The notes: generated from the letters alone by a model not told the origin. A stretch of DNA of 64,000 bases from Companilactobacillus nodensis DSM 19682 = JCM 14932 = NBRC 107160 (GCF_000615905.1 NZ_BAMN01000006.1:1-64000); one strand, 5' to 3'; shown: positions 7,720 to 17,575, numbered from the stretch's first letter. Numbers and translations: made by a program.

Positions 7720-10149
7720 ATGAAAATTTCCGTTAATTGGTTAAAAGAATATATCCCAGTTACTCATACTGTTGAGGAAATGGCTAACAAGATTTCATTG
7801 ACAGGTATCGAATCAAGTCCTGTTCACAACGCTGAAGGATTAGATAAATTAGTTGTCGGACACATTACAAGTATTGCCCCACATCCAGATTCAGATCACT
7901 TGAATATTACAACCGTTGACGTTGGTGAAGATTCAGACATTCAAATCGTCTGTGGTGCTCCCAATGTTGCCAATGACCAATACGTAATCGTTGCCTTACA
8001 TGGTGCTCATTTACCAGAGGGCAAACGTATCAAAAAAGGTAAGATCCGTGGTCAAGAATCAAACGGTATGATCTGTGGTTTAGATGAGATCGGTGTCCCA
8101 ACAAAATACGTTCCTGAAGCTTATCACAACGGGATCTATGTTTTCCCAGAAGTAGTTGCACCAGGAACTGATGCATTAACAGCACTTGGACTAGACGATG
8201 ACATGGTTGATATGGACATCACACCTAATCGTGCTGATACATTAGGTATGCGTGGAGCCGCTTGGGAAATTGGTGCTACATACGATGAGAAGCCTGAATA
8301 TACTGCCCCTTCAATTGATGAATCAAAAATCATTGACTCAAATGACTTAACTGTAGATATTGAAAACAAAGAACTAGTACCTGATTTTTTGGTTAGAACT
8401 TTGAAGGATGTTACTGTTGGTGAAAGTCCATTGTGGATGCAACGTCGTCTTTGGAATCAAAATATCCAACCTGTAAATAATGTTATCGATGCTGCCAATT
8501 ACGTCATGATTGAATTTGGCCAACCAATTCAAGCCTATGATCTTGATAAACTAGAAGAGAAACACATTACGGTTCGTAACGCCAAATCAGGTGAGAAGTT
8601 CTCAACCGAATTGAACAACCAAGACGATGAAGAGAATACTAATACTATTTTGAACAAGAACGACTTAGTAGTCGCTGCTGGAGATCAAATCCTTGGTCTA
8701 GCTGGTGTTGCTGGTGGAATCAGTGCTCGTGTTACTAATGAAACTAAGAACGTTGTCTTAGAAAGTGCGGTTTATGATGGCGCGGCTGTTCGTAAAGCTG
8801 CTCAAAGACACGATCTTCGTGGGGATGCTTCAAATAGATTTGAAAAAGGTGTCGACAATGGTGCCGTATCAGATGCATTAGTGCGCGCTACTCAATTAGT
8901 TGACGAAAATGCTCAAGCCAGTGAGATATCTGATGAATTGGTTGGAATTGCAACAGAAGCTAAGCCAACAGTTATCAAGGGTAAGATTTCACACATCAAC
9001 CACTTGATGGGACTTGACCTGTCAGCTGAAGAAATCATGAATATCTTTGATCGTCTAGGTTTTACTGCTGAACTCGATAACGATGATGTTACAGTTACGA
9101 TCCCTACTAGACGCTGGGATATGAGTATTGAAGCTGACCTCGTTGAAGAAGTTATTCGTATCTATGGTTATGAGAACTTGAAGGGAACATTGCCTACTGG
9201 TATGGAGACGGCTGGTGGATATTCTCCAAAACGTGAGTTCAGTAATAAGCTTCGTAATATTTTGTTAGGTCAAGGAATGAATGAAGTTACAAACTTCTCA
9301 TTGATGAACAAAAAAGAAGCTGAAGACTTTAATGTGATCAATACTAACTACACTAAGCTATTGCACCCAATGACTGAAGATCATGAATACTTGAGAACCA
9401 GTTTGATTCCTGGATTGGTTAATAATGTAGCCTATAACCAAGCTAGAAATAATAATGACATTAGTGTTTTTGAACAAGCTAGAATATTTGATCGTGCAGA
9501 TGGTGTCGATCGTCCTAAGGAAATCGAATATATTGCTGGTGCAATTAGTGGTAATATAGCCTTGGATTCATGGAATACTCAATCTAAGCAGGTCGACTTC
9601 TATGATGTTAAAGGTATAGTTGAAGAATTATTATCGTTCACAAATATCGATGCAAATTTTGAATATCATGCAACTAATAAAATTTCTAACTTGCATCCTG
9701 GTCAAACTGCTGAAATAATAGCAGATGGACAATCCATTGGTTTTATTGGTAAACTACATCCAGACTACCAAAAAGAACATAGTATTGATGAAACATTTGT
9801 ATTTGAATTGAACGTTGACACACTATTTGGTATGGAGAAGCGCAATGTGCAAGCTAAGACTGCTCCTAAGTACCCAAGTATCAGTCGTGACCTCGCTATC
9901 TTGGTTAATAAGGATATCGAAAGTGGCGCAATTGTTAAGGATATTTTTGACAATGGTGGTAAGTATCTGATCGATGTTAACATCTTTGATGTCTATCAAG
10001 GTGTAAATATTAAGGCAAACCATAAGTCACTTGGTTATCATTTAGTGTTCCAAAACCCTGAAGATACTTTGACAGATGACACAGTTGAAAAGGCTTTTGA
10101 CGTTGTTAAAGACAGTTTGGTTCAAAAATTTAATGTAGAAATTAGATAA
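7720..10149 (+). CDS. pheT: Phenylalanyl-tRNA synthetase beta subunit
   Basis: Structural, editing and tRNA-binding subunit of PheRS. Domains in order are an N-terminal start MKISVNWLKEYIP, an EMAP/OB tRNA-binding domain (about 40-155), the B3/B4 editing region, the B5 domain, the catalytic-like core (about 480-690), and a C-terminal ferredoxin-fold anticodon-binding domain ending KFNVEIR. Length 809 aa is normal for this family. It is translated directly after pheS and shares its T-box control. Confidence 0.98.
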   Translation: MKISVNWLKEYIPVTHTVEEMANKISLTGIESSPVHNAEGLDKLVVGHITSIAPHPDSDHLNITTVDVGEDSDIQIVCGAPNVANDQYVIVALHGAHLPEGKRIKKGKIRGQESNGMICGLDEIGVPTKYVPEAYHNGIYVFPEVVAPGTDALTALGLDDDMVDMDITPNRADTLGMRGAAWEIGATYDEKPEYTAPSIDESKIIDSNDLTVDIENKELVPDFLVRTLKDVTVGESPLWMQRRLWNQNIQPVNNVIDAANYVMIEFGQPIQAYDLDKLEEKHITVRNAKSGEKFSTELNNQDDEENTNTILNKNDLVVAAGDQILGLAGVAGGISARVTNETKNVVLESAVYDGAAVRKAAQRHDLRGDASNRFEKGVDNGAVSDALVRATQLVDENAQASEISDELVGIATEAKPTVIKGKISHINHLMGLDLSAEEIMNIFDRLGFTAELDNDDVTVTIPTRRWDMSIEADLVEEVIRIYGYENLKGTLPTGMETAGGYSPKREFSNKLRNILLGQGMNEVTNFSLMNKKEAEDFNVINTNYTKLLHPMTEDHEYLRTSLIPGLVNNVAYNQARNNNDISVFEQARIFDRADGVDRPKEIEYIAGAISGNIALDSWNTQSKQVDFYDVKGIVEELLSFTNIDANFEYHATNKISNLHPGQTAEIIADGQSIGFIGKLHPDYQKEHSIDETFVFELNVDTLFGMEKRNVQAKTAPKYPSISRDLAILVNKDIESGAIVKDIFDNGGKYLIDVNIFDVYQGVNIKANHKSLGYHLVFQNPEDTLTDDTVEKAFDVVKDSLVQKFNVEIR

Positions 10150-10203
10150 TTGCGTTCAAACTAATGGTATAATTCTAATTAAATTAACTCGGGAGGCTGT
10201 GTC

Positions 10204-11352
10204 TTGAGCCAAAAGGATGAAAAAAAAGAAGCATTAAAACAAGAGTCCAGTGAAAAAATTGAGACTCGTGCTAAGGAACGAACGGTCGCTAATCACATAG
10301 CGTATTGGATCGTTGGTGTTATCGCAGTGTTAGCAGTTGTTGTAGCTATTATTGGCTTTAACTATGTAAATAGTTCAATGCAGCCATATGATGCAAACAG
10401 CAAGGCAAATATTGCGGTGAAAGTGCCAATTGGTTCCTCAAGCAAAGAAATTGCCAAACAATTGGAACAAGATAAGGTTATTAAGAGTGCCAGTGTCTTT
10501 AATTTCTATATCAAAGCTCAGAATTATACTGATTTTCAAGCAGGATATTACACTTTCAAGCAATCAATGCCTTTGAGTGAAGTCGTTAAACAACTTCAAA
10601 ATGGTAGTAGTGCCGAGCCGACTGGTATTGCTTCAGATACTGTGCTAGTTCGTGAAGGTGTCACTATCGAGCAAATTGGTGATCAGATTCAAAAGAGCAC
10701 TAATTTCAAGAAGAAGGATTTCTTGAAGTTGATGAAGAATGAAAGTTATCTCAAGTCACTTCAAAAAACCTATCCACAGTTGTTAGATTCAACGATGGCT
10801 AAAGATAACGTTCGTTACCATCTTGAAGGATATTTGTTCCCAGCAACTTATGGAGTGTATAAGGGATTGACACTGAAGGAACTCGTTAACCAAATGGTTC
10901 AAAAGGAAAATCAAGAGATGGAACCTTACTATGCAACCATTAAGGAAAAGGGTCTGACAGTTCAACAGGTAATGACACTATCGTCACTTGTTGAACGTGA
11001 AGGTGTTAAAAACAAGGATCGTAAGAAGATTGCCGGAGTATTCCTTAACCGAATCGATATCGATATGCCTATTCAATCAGATATTTCTGTAATGTATGCA
11101 TTGAATACGCATAAGACACACTTGACTTATAAGGATATCGCCGTAAAATCACCATATAACTTGTATAAGAATGCTGGCTATGGTCCTGGACCATTTAACC
11201 AACCTAGTTTACAATCTATTGAGGCGGTCCTTGAACCGTCAGAAAGAAATCAAAACTACTTGTACTTTGTTGCTGACTTGAAGACCGGAAAAGTTTATTA
11301 TTCACATACTCGTGAAGAGCATGATAAGATAAGTGCTTCTCTAGGACAATAG
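10204..11352 (+). CDS. mltG: Endolytic murein transglycosylase MltG
   Basis: Cleaves nascent glycan strands at the outer face of the membrane and so helps set chain length. A charged cytoplasmic N-terminus (about 1-35) leads into one membrane helix (about 37-60). The external YceG domain follows, with the catalytic-glutamate motif LSSLVEREG and AGVFLNRIDIDMPIQSD. The TTG start at 10204 has GGGAGG 8 bases upstream. In related bacteria udk often lies between mltG and greA; here it does not. Confidence 0.95.
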   Translation: MSQKDEKKEALKQESSEKIETRAKERTVANHIAYWIVGVIAVLAVVVAIIGFNYVNSSMQPYDANSKANIAVKVPIGSSSKEIAKQLEQDKVIKSASVFNFYIKAQNYTDFQAGYYTFKQSMPLSEVVKQLQNGSSAEPTGIASDTVLVREGVTIEQIGDQIQKSTNFKKKDFLKLMKNESYLKSLQKTYPQLLDSTMAKDNVRYHLEGYLFPATYGVYKGLTLKELVNQMVQKENQEMEPYYATIKEKGLTVQQVMTLSSLVEREGVKNKDRKKIAGVFLNRIDIDMPIQSDISVMYALNTHKTHLTYKDIAVKSPYNLYKNAGYGPGPFNQPSLQSIEAVLEPSERNQNYLYFVADLKTGKVYYSHTREEHDKISASLGQ

Positions 11353-11374
11353 TCATGAATTGTATATAATAGCA

Positions 11375-11408
11375 AATGTCATCTAATCTAACGGTTAGAT
11401 GACATTTT
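11375..11408 (+). terminator. Hairpin between mltG and greA
   Basis: AATGTCATCTAA (11375-11386) pairs perfectly with TTAGATGACATT (11395-11406) around an 8-base loop, but the T-run is only four bases. A TATAAT at 11365-11370 lies just before it, so it could instead sit in the 5' leader of the greA mRNA. Confidence 0.55.
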
Positions 11409-11452
11409 GAGATTAAAATAATAAAGATAATAAAAAAAGTGAGGATTTAATA

Positions 11453-11929
11453 ATGGCAGAAAAAAGTTACCCAATGACAGCAGAAGGTAAGAAAAAGTTA
11501 GAAGAAGAATTGGAAGATTTAAAGAAAGTTAAACGTCCAGAAGTTATCAATCGTATTAAGATTGCTAGAGGCTTCGGTGATCTATCAGAAAACTCAGAAT
11601 ATACTTCAGCAAAGGACGAGCAAAGTGTTGTTGAATCACGTATTTCACAAGTTATCGAAATGCTACAATATGCTAATGTTGTTGATACTGATGATATTGC
11701 CCATGATGAAGTTTCTGTTGGTAAAAAAGTTACTGTTCAAGAAGATGGTGAGGAACCTGATGAATATACCATCGTTGGTTCAGCAGAATCAGATCCTGAT
11801 GCTGGTAAGATCTCAAATGATTCACCTATTGCCAAGGCATTGATGGGTAAACACGTCGGAGATGTTGTTACAGTTGAAACTCCTGTTGGAAGTTATGACA
11901 TTACTATCAAAGCCGTAGAAGTTGCATAG
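11453..11929 (+). CDS. greA: Transcription elongation factor GreA
   Basis: Binds the secondary channel of RNA polymerase and stimulates cleavage of backtracked transcripts. The N-terminal coiled coil (about 1-75) carries the acidic tip in the SENSEY segment and the C-terminal FKBP-like domain ends in TIKAVEVA. Length 158 aa is standard. A GTGAGG-type ribosome binding site precedes the ATG. Confidence 0.97.
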   Translation: MAEKSYPMTAEGKKKLEEELEDLKKVKRPEVINRIKIARGFGDLSENSEYTSAKDEQSVVESRISQVIEMLQYANVVDTDDIAHDEVSVGKKVTVQEDGEEPDEYTIVGSAESDPDAGKISNDSPIAKALMGKHVGDVVTVETPVGSYDITIKAVEVA

Positions 11930-11982
11930 CGTAACCGTTTTCTGCTATGTTTATCTCATACGTTAAATGAGGTGGACAAATA

Positions 11983-12279
11983 ATGAAAATTGAATTGACA
12001 GAAAAAGCACAAAAATGGTTCAAAGATGAAATGGACTTAGTACCCGGTGATGGTGTACATTTCTATGGTAAGGTCTACGGTAAAACAATGGTTCATGAGG
12101 GATTTTCAATCGCAATGCGTAAGGAAAAACCAGTAAAGCCGGAATCCAGCACAGTTATTGATGGTATTACTTATTACATCACTGATGCTGATACATGGTT
12201 CTTTGCTCGCTATGATCTATTAGTTGAATATGACCCAGATCTAGATGGACCTAAATATATTTTTAAATCTAATGAATAA
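11983..12279 (+). CDS. HesB-like / YneR-type small protein
   Basis: A 98-aa protein similar to Bacillus YneR, a cysteine-less offshoot of the HesB/IscA iron-sulfur family. The sequence shows VPGDGVHFYGKVYG, MVHEGFSIAM and WFFARYDLLVEYD, all typical of that group. The three cysteines that IscA proteins use are absent here, so an iron-sulfur scaffold role is doubtful. Its actual function is unknown. AGGTGG lies before the ATG, and it stands between greA and the PBP gene. Confidence 0.75.
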   Translation: MKIELTEKAQKWFKDEMDLVPGDGVHFYGKVYGKTMVHEGFSIAMRKEKPVKPESSTVIDGITYYITDADTWFFARYDLLVEYDPDLDGPKYIFKSNE

Positions 12280-12307
12280 TGCTTTATAGTATTTTGAAGG
12301 GAAACCT

Positions 12308-14419
12308 ATGAGAAGAGTACTGGATATAATAAAGAAAAGAACAGGTAGTCAAGCTAAGTCTACTATCCCATTTCGACTTAACCTGCTTTTTTTTATTGTC
12401 TTTGCGTTGTTCGCTCTGCTAGTTGGTCAATTAGCTTATTTACAAATCGTTTATGGTGGTAAGTTTGCGGCTGAGGTAGATCGTACAGATAAGACAGTAA
12501 TGACAGGAAGTGTACCACGTGGGATGATTTATGACTCTAAGGGACGCTTATTAGTAGGTAACTCGACAGAAAGTGCCATTACTTATACAAAAAGTTCTGG
12601 AGTAAAATCCAGTGATATTTATACGATCGTTAATCGTTTGACAAAGTATGTTTCAATCGAAAAAGAAACTTTGTCAGATCGTGATAAAGCTGATTATATT
12701 TTGTCAGCTCCTGGTAAGGAAGCTAAGGTAGCGAAACAAATGCCTAAGTCATGGAGAAGAGATTCGAATGGTGATGCCCTATCCAATACGACAATTTATA
12801 ATAATGAGATCAAATATCTTAAGAAGATGGGGATGCATCTGAGTGATGCGGAACTGTCAAAGGCAACTCTGTTCAAAAAAATGAGTGCTGCATATTCACT
12901 TTCGACGGTTTTCTTGAAGGATAAGAATTTAACTTCAAAAGAAATTGCTGAAGTAAGTGAACATTTGACTGAATTACCTGGTATTAGTGTTGGTACTAAC
13001 TGGAATCGTGAGTATCCTCAGGGTAAGTCAATTGCAAGTATTATCGGTGGTGTATCGACGGAACAACAAGGTATTCCAGACGATGAATTAAACACTATGC
13101 TGGCGTATGGATATTCACGTAACGACCGTGTCGGTACTAGTTATTTGGAGAAGAGTTATGAAACGATTCTTTCTGGTACTAAGAGTGAACGTGAAGTTCA
13201 AATAGGTTCCGGTAACCAAATCAAAAAGAGTAAGTTAGTTTATGGTGGTCAAAAGGGTGGAAACCTAAATTTGACTATTGATTCTAAGTTCCAAAAGAAA
13301 GTTCAAAGTGCATTGTCTACGCAGTTTTCTTCAGCTCAGGCTGCAGGAATAACTCAGTATTCTGATGGTGCTTATGTTGTTGTTGAGAATCCTAAGACCG
13401 GGGCTATTTTGGCTATGGCCGGTGTTAGAAATGATCCACAAACTGGTAAGACATCTGAAGATGCTCTTGGTGTTATCAATAGAACGTTCGTTATGGGGTC
13501 GGCTGTTAAAGGTGCTACGGTTCTAGGTGCATTGATGGATGGAGTAATTACTCCAACTAACAGTGTGCAGGCTGATAATCCAATTTATTTGCCTGGTAGT
13601 GCCGTTAAAAAGTCTGTTTACCCAGTTGGTACTTATAGCAGTATGAATGCCGAGAAGGCCCTAGAAGTGTCTTCTAATGAGTACATGATGGCTCTAGCTA
13701 TGAAAGAAGCTAATGCCAAGTATGTACCTAAGGTATCAATGACTATGAATCCTGACATTTTCTCTAAGTTGAGAGGGTACTTCAATCAATTTGGATTAGG
13801 TGTTAAGACTGGGATCGATATTTCCGGTGAAACTGGCGGTATCGAGGGTTCCGTTAGAAATAGTCAGGGACAATTAAAGACTGGTTCAGCACTGGATTTG
13901 TCTTATGGTAACTACGATTCATATACATTGATCGAAATGGCACAATATATTTCAACTATCGCCAATGGCGGATACAGAATGAAGCCTTATTTGGTACAAT
14001 CTATTCAAAAGACTAAGAATGATGGTACTAAAGGTGCGCTTGAATCAGTCACGACTCCAACTGTATTAAACAAAGTTGGTTTCACTCAGGCTGATTTGAA
14101 TGTGGTCAGAAGAGGTATGTACAATGCTGTTCACGGTTCAGATTACTGGACTACAGCTACAAGATTGAAGGATCTAAGTCCTTCAGTAGCTGCTAAGACA
14201 GGTACTGCTCAATCCTTCTACTACAACCCTAATGATCCTGATAATCAGGACCCACCTGAAACAATTACAACTAGTTTGGTATCGTTTGGACCTTATGATG
14301 ATCCAAATGTTTCTATGGCTATCGTATTCCCTAATCTAACTAGTGAGTCAGGGAACTATCCACAATTAGTTGCAAAACAAATCTATACAGATTACTATAA
14401 GATGACGGGTCAAGATTAA
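12308..14419 (+). CDS. Class B penicillin-binding protein (transpeptidase)
   Basis: Monofunctional D,D-transpeptidase that cross-links peptidoglycan on the outer surface. A short cytoplasmic N-terminus leads to one membrane helix (about 22-46). The PBP dimerisation region begins with the RGMIYDSKGRLL motif. The transpeptidase domain has the active-site SAVK (S398, K401), SSN (455-457) and KTG (630-632) triads. At 703 aa it fits the PBP2b/PbpA group involved in elongation or septation. It has its own short upstream gap (27 bp) after the HesB-like gene. Confidence 0.95.
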   Translation: MRRVLDIIKKRTGSQAKSTIPFRLNLLFFIVFALFALLVGQLAYLQIVYGGKFAAEVDRTDKTVMTGSVPRGMIYDSKGRLLVGNSTESAITYTKSSGVKSSDIYTIVNRLTKYVSIEKETLSDRDKADYILSAPGKEAKVAKQMPKSWRRDSNGDALSNTTIYNNEIKYLKKMGMHLSDAELSKATLFKKMSAAYSLSTVFLKDKNLTSKEIAEVSEHLTELPGISVGTNWNREYPQGKSIASIIGGVSTEQQGIPDDELNTMLAYGYSRNDRVGTSYLEKSYETILSGTKSEREVQIGSGNQIKKSKLVYGGQKGGNLNLTIDSKFQKKVQSALSTQFSSAQAAGITQYSDGAYVVVENPKTGAILAMAGVRNDPQTGKTSEDALGVINRTFVMGSAVKGATVLGALMDGVITPTNSVQADNPIYLPGSAVKKSVYPVGTYSSMNAEKALEVSSNEYMMALAMKEANAKYVPKVSMTMNPDIFSKLRGYFNQFGLGVKTGIDISGETGGIEGSVRNSQGQLKTGSALDLSYGNYDSYTLIEMAQYISTIANGGYRMKPYLVQSIQKTKNDGTKGALESVTTPTVLNKVGFTQADLNVVRRGMYNAVHGSDYWTTATRLKDLSPSVAAKTGTAQSFYYNPNDPDNQDPPETITTSLVSFGPYDDPNVSMAIVFPNLTSESGNYPQLVAKQIYTDYYKMTGQD

Positions 14420-14433
14420 TCTTAAATTAACAC

Positions 14434-14462
14434 TTTAAAAATGTTGATAATAATGGTATATT
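14434..14462 (+). promoter_or_regulatory. Candidate rpmG promoter
   Basis: TTTAAA (14434-14439), a 17-bp spacer and TATATT (14457-14462) precede rpmG. Confidence 0.5.
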
Positions 14463-14510
14463 TGACTAGTTGAATTTTAGTTAAGGATTTTATGAAAGGA
14501 TGTTCCAAAC

Positions 14511-14660
14511 ATGAGAGTAAATATAACAATGGAATGTACATCATGCCATGAACGTACATATCTAACAAACAAAAGCAAGCGTAACAACCCTGATCGTCTA
14601 GAACTTAAAAAATATTGCCCACGTGAGCGTGTTGTTACATTGCATCGCGAAACAAAATAA
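14511..14660 (+). CDS. rpmG: Ribosomal protein L33
   Basis: A 49-aa large-subunit protein. It starts [19 protein letters not shown] and ends [14 protein letters not shown]. It has C9 and C12 of the first zinc pair but only one Cys (C36) of the second, the form commonly seen in lactobacilli, so zinc binding is likely lost or weak. AGGA lies upstream of the ATG. It is monocistronic, bounded by its own promoter and terminator. Confidence 0.95.
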   Translation: MRVNITMECTSCHERTYLTNKSKRNNPDRLELKKYCPRERVVTLHRETK

Positions 14661-14692
14661 ACAACAGGTTAAAATTCCTGTTGTTTTTTTTT
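14661..14692 (+). terminator. rpmG terminator
   Basis: ACAACAGG (14661-14668) pairs with CCTGTTGT (14677-14684) and is followed by a run of T to 14692. Confidence 0.92.
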
Positions 14693-14708
14693 ACTAGGGA
14701 GGTAACTT

Positions 14709-15266
14709 TTGGATAAAGTCAGCTTCAGAAAAAAACAAATCGATATCATGGAAGAATTCATGAAATCAGATCAAGCACAAAAAGAAATCAATGAAGTTTA
14801 TCTTAAATTATTTGATGATAGTGGCTTCAAAGCAGCCAAGAGTATTGGTATTACTTTGAGTATGGGAAGTGAAATTCCAACGTTTCCTATCATCAAAGAG
14901 TGTTGGGATTTAGGTAAGGAAGTATATATTCCTAAGACTTTTAAAGATTATTCAATGACTTTCGTTCAATATACTAAAGATACAGAATTAGAAACCAGTT
15001 CATTTGGTGTTAGAGAACCCAAAAATTATCAGACTGATGTATTGAATCCACCAGAGCTGATAATTGCTCCTGGATTGGCATTCTCTGAAGATAAAAAAGC
15101 TCGTTTGGGCTTCGGTGCGGGATATTATGATCGTTATTTGGCACAATATCCAACTAAGACCGTTGCCTTGGCTTTGTCACGTCAGTATTATTTACAGACA
15201 CAATGGCCTGTTTTTGTATTGGACAAACCCATCGATCAAATTATCTCAGTAGCAAAGGATGCATAA
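14709..15266 (+). CDS. fau: 5-formyltetrahydrofolate cyclo-ligase
   Basis: Converts 5-formyl-THF to 5,10-methenyl-THF using ATP, returning stored folate to the active pool. The family signature RLGFGAGYYDRYLAQYP is present (about residues 133-149), and the N-terminal basic segment FRKKQ is where the substrate site begins. Length 185 aa is normal. The TTG start at 14709 has GGGAGG 6 bases upstream. Its stop overlaps the ATG of the rhomboid gene by one base, so they are coupled. Confidence 0.93.
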   Translation: MDKVSFRKKQIDIMEEFMKSDQAQKEINEVYLKLFDDSGFKAAKSIGITLSMGSEIPTFPIIKECWDLGKEVYIPKTFKDYSMTFVQYTKDTELETSSFGVREPKNYQTDVLNPPELIIAPGLAFSEDKKARLGFGAGYYDRYLAQYPTKTVALALSRQYYLQTQWPVFVLDKPIDQIISVAKDA

Positions 15267-15936
15267 TGAATTATCAACAAGAAAAACCATATGTAACTTG
15301 GTTTCTGCTGATTTTTACAATTGGCATTTTTGCTGCAGAAACACTTTCAGGTGGTTCACAAAATATCAATACTTTACTGACCTTCGGTGCTAAGACGAAT
15401 AATCTTGTACAAGAGGGTCAATGGTGGAGATTGATTACACCAATGTTTATTCATATTGGTGTTTTACACATTATGATGAATGGTTTTACAATTTTTTATG
15501 TTGGTCAGATACTTGAGCCAATGGTAGGACATGTTAGATTTCTTTTTATTTACTTTTTAAGTGGGATAACAGGTAATCTTGCTAGTTTTGCGTTTGGTTC
15601 ATCTAACACAATATCTGCTGGTGCCAGTACTTCTTTATTTGGATTGTTTGCGGCCTTTTTGGCTTGGCAGTCATCTACAAGGAGAATCGCTTCTTAGCAG
15701 AGTTAGGTAAGAGTTTCTTAGGACTTATCGTCATCAACTTAATACTTGATCTCACAATGTCAGGAATTGATATTTGGGGTCACATTGGTGGTGCAATTGG
15801 TGGGTTCCTAGTTGGACTAGCATTAGGATTACCAGGAATTAAGCGTCCTAAAGTGATTTTTAGGGTACTTGCCATGGTATCGGTTGTTGCTATTTCTTAT
15901 TTTATGTATACAAAGGGTATGATAGTCTATGGATGA
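15266..15936 (+). pseudogene. Rhomboid intramembrane serine protease, frameshifted
   Basis: Multi-pass membrane protease of the rhomboid family, read in two frames. The first part (15266-15697) has WWRLITPMFIHIG, HIMMNG and the active-site serine in GASTSLFG. The second part, in the frame of 15664-15936, has the catalytic histidine in WGHIGGAIGG and the last helices. The frames join near 15655-15665, where one missing base (T5 for T6, or GCTTGG for GCTTTGG) restores a continuous protein of about 223 aa. A sequencing error in the homopolymer or a real recent mutation could both explain it. Confidence 0.88.
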
Positions 15937-16159
15937 AATGAGCTTTAGAACCCTCTATGACGTACAACAATTACTCAAGAGATTTGGTACCTACGTTCAC
16001 TTAGGTAAGCGCATGTGGGATATCGAGTTGATGTCAATTGAGGTTAAACGGTTGTACGAAAATGGAATGATTGAAAAAAAAGTTTTTATTAATGCACAAT
16101 TGGTTTTAAAGGCTGAACATAGAAAAGAAGAAAAAAAAGAAAAGGACAGATCAAAGTGA
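15929..16159 (+). CDS. yqgQ: YqgQ family protein (DUF910)
   Basis: A 76-aa protein of the YqgQ family, a small helical fold with possible single-strand nucleic acid binding. The segment TLYDVQQLLKRFGTYVHLGKR matches the family core; the tail after residue 60 is highly charged (HRKEEKKEKDRSK). It overlaps the end of the rhomboid gene and the start of the glucokinase gene, the usual rhomboid-yqgQ-glcK order. Its role is not established. Confidence 0.88.
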   Translation: MDEMSFRTLYDVQQLLKRFGTYVHLGKRMWDIELMSIEVKRLYENGMIEKKVFINAQLVLKAEHRKEEKKEKDRSK

Positions 16160-17112
16160 CAGACAAGAAATTAATCGGTGTTGACCTAGGTGGTACAACA
16201 ATTAAATTCGCCATTTTAACTGCTGCAGGCGACATTCAACAAAAGTGGAGTATTGAAACAAATATTCTATCTGATGGTCAATTAATTATTCCTGATATTA
16301 TTGATTCAATTAATCATCATCTTAAGATGTATGACATGAAAGCTGATCAATTCAGTGGTATTGGTTTGGGATCACCAGGTACTATCAACTTTAAAGAGGG
16401 TACTATCAAAGGTGCTTTCAACTTGAACTGGAAAGATGAAGTTTATCCAGTTAGAGATATTGAAGCTGGCACAGGCATTCCTGTAACTATTGAGAACGAC
16501 GCTAACGTTGCTGCTCTTGGTGAAAGATGGAAGGGTGCTGGTAATAACGCTGATGACGTTGTCTTTGTAACTCTTGGAACTGGTGTTGGTGGTGGTATCA
16601 TCGCTAACGGTCAATTATTACATGGTGCCAATGGTGCTGCCGGTGAAATTGGACACGTTACTGTTGATCCTCATGGTTTCATGTGTACTTGTGGTAAGAG
16701 AGGTTGTCTTGAAACAATCGCTTCTGCAACTGGTATTGTACATGTAGCCAGAGATCGTGCTGGAGAATACGCTGGAGATTCAGAATTGAAAGCTATGCTT
16801 GATGATGGTCAAGATATTTCTGCTAAGGATGTATTTGATCTAGCTAAAACTGGTGATGATCTTGCCTTGATCGTTGCAGACTATGTCTGTGATTCATTAG
16901 GATTTGCTTTGGCAAATATTGCTAACTCATTGAATCCTAAGTATGTTGTTATTGGTGGTGGTGTTTCAGCCGCTGGTGATTTCTTGCTAAACAAAGTTGA
17001 AAAAGCTATGCGTGCTAATGAGTTCGCAACTATTAAGGATTCAACTGAAGTTAGATTAGCAAGTCTTGGAAATGGTGCCGGTGTTATTGGTGCCGCTTCA
17101 TTGATTAAGTAA
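16156..17112 (+). CDS. glcK: Glucokinase, ROK family
   Basis: Phosphorylates free glucose with ATP in the cytoplasm. The ATP-binding DLGGTTIKFAI motif is at about residues 9-19. The ROK zinc motif CTCGKRGCLE and the catalytic END segment (IENDANVAALGE) are intact. Length 318 aa is normal. It starts with GTG at 16156, overlapping the yqgQ stop. The ROK sugar kinase fold has no N-terminal DNA-binding domain here, so it is a kinase, not a repressor. Confidence 0.95.
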   Translation: MTDKKLIGVDLGGTTIKFAILTAAGDIQQKWSIETNILSDGQLIIPDIIDSINHHLKMYDMKADQFSGIGLGSPGTINFKEGTIKGAFNLNWKDEVYPVRDIEAGTGIPVTIENDANVAALGERWKGAGNNADDVVFVTLGTGVGGGIIANGQLLHGANGAAGEIGHVTVDPHGFMCTCGKRGCLETIASATGIVHVARDRAGEYAGDSELKAMLDDGQDISAKDVFDLAKTGDDLALIVADYVCDSLGFALANIANSLNPKYVVIGGGVSAAGDFLLNKVEKAMRANEFATIKDSTEVRLASLGNGAGVIGAASLIK

Positions 17113-17145
17113 AGTTGATTAAAAGTTAGTTAGGGGTTTTTATTG

Positions 17146-17553
17146 ATGCAAGTTATTAACATTATTTTGTACATCATTGTAATTGGATTCTTGATCTATT
17201 GGGTCGGCACATGGGCTTATTACTTGTATAAGGGTAAGCAAATGGGTGGAGCCATTAGTGGTGAAGAATTTGAATCAACAATGAGAAAAGCTCAAATCGT
17301 TGATTTAAGAGAAAAGAATAGTTTTGACGCTAAGCATATTTTAGGTGCTCGTAATCTGCCTTATTCTCAGCTCAAGTACAATGAAGGTGAACTAAGACCT
17401 GATCTACCGGTATATTTATATGAAGACCGTAAGTCAGTCAGTGTTCGCGCTGCTGTTAAGTTGCAAAAAAAGTGGGGCTTTGAAAACGTTAAATGGTTGG
17501 ATGAGCGTTTTTCTGATTGGGAAGGTAAAACTAAGAAGACTACTAAACTTTAA
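17146..17553 (+). CDS. Membrane-anchored rhodanese-like protein lacking the catalytic Cys
   Basis: One N-terminal membrane helix (about residues 4-25) followed by a rhodanese domain with IVDLREKNSFDAKHILGARNLP. In active sulfurtransferases a cysteine follows the central strand; here that place reads YLYEDRKSVS with no cysteine anywhere in the protein. It is therefore probably not a sulfurtransferase. The same glcK-rhodanese order occurs in other lactobacilli. ATG at 17146 is preferred to the TTG three bases earlier because TAGGGG lies 9 bases before it. Confidence 0.85.
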   Translation: MQVINIILYIIVIGFLIYWVGTWAYYLYKGKQMGGAISGEEFESTMRKAQIVDLREKNSFDAKHILGARNLPYSQLKYNEGELRPDLPVYLYEDRKSVSVRAAVKLQKKWGFENVKWLDERFSDWEGKTKKTTKL

Positions 17554-17575
17554 AAACAATGATTTGAAAATATTG

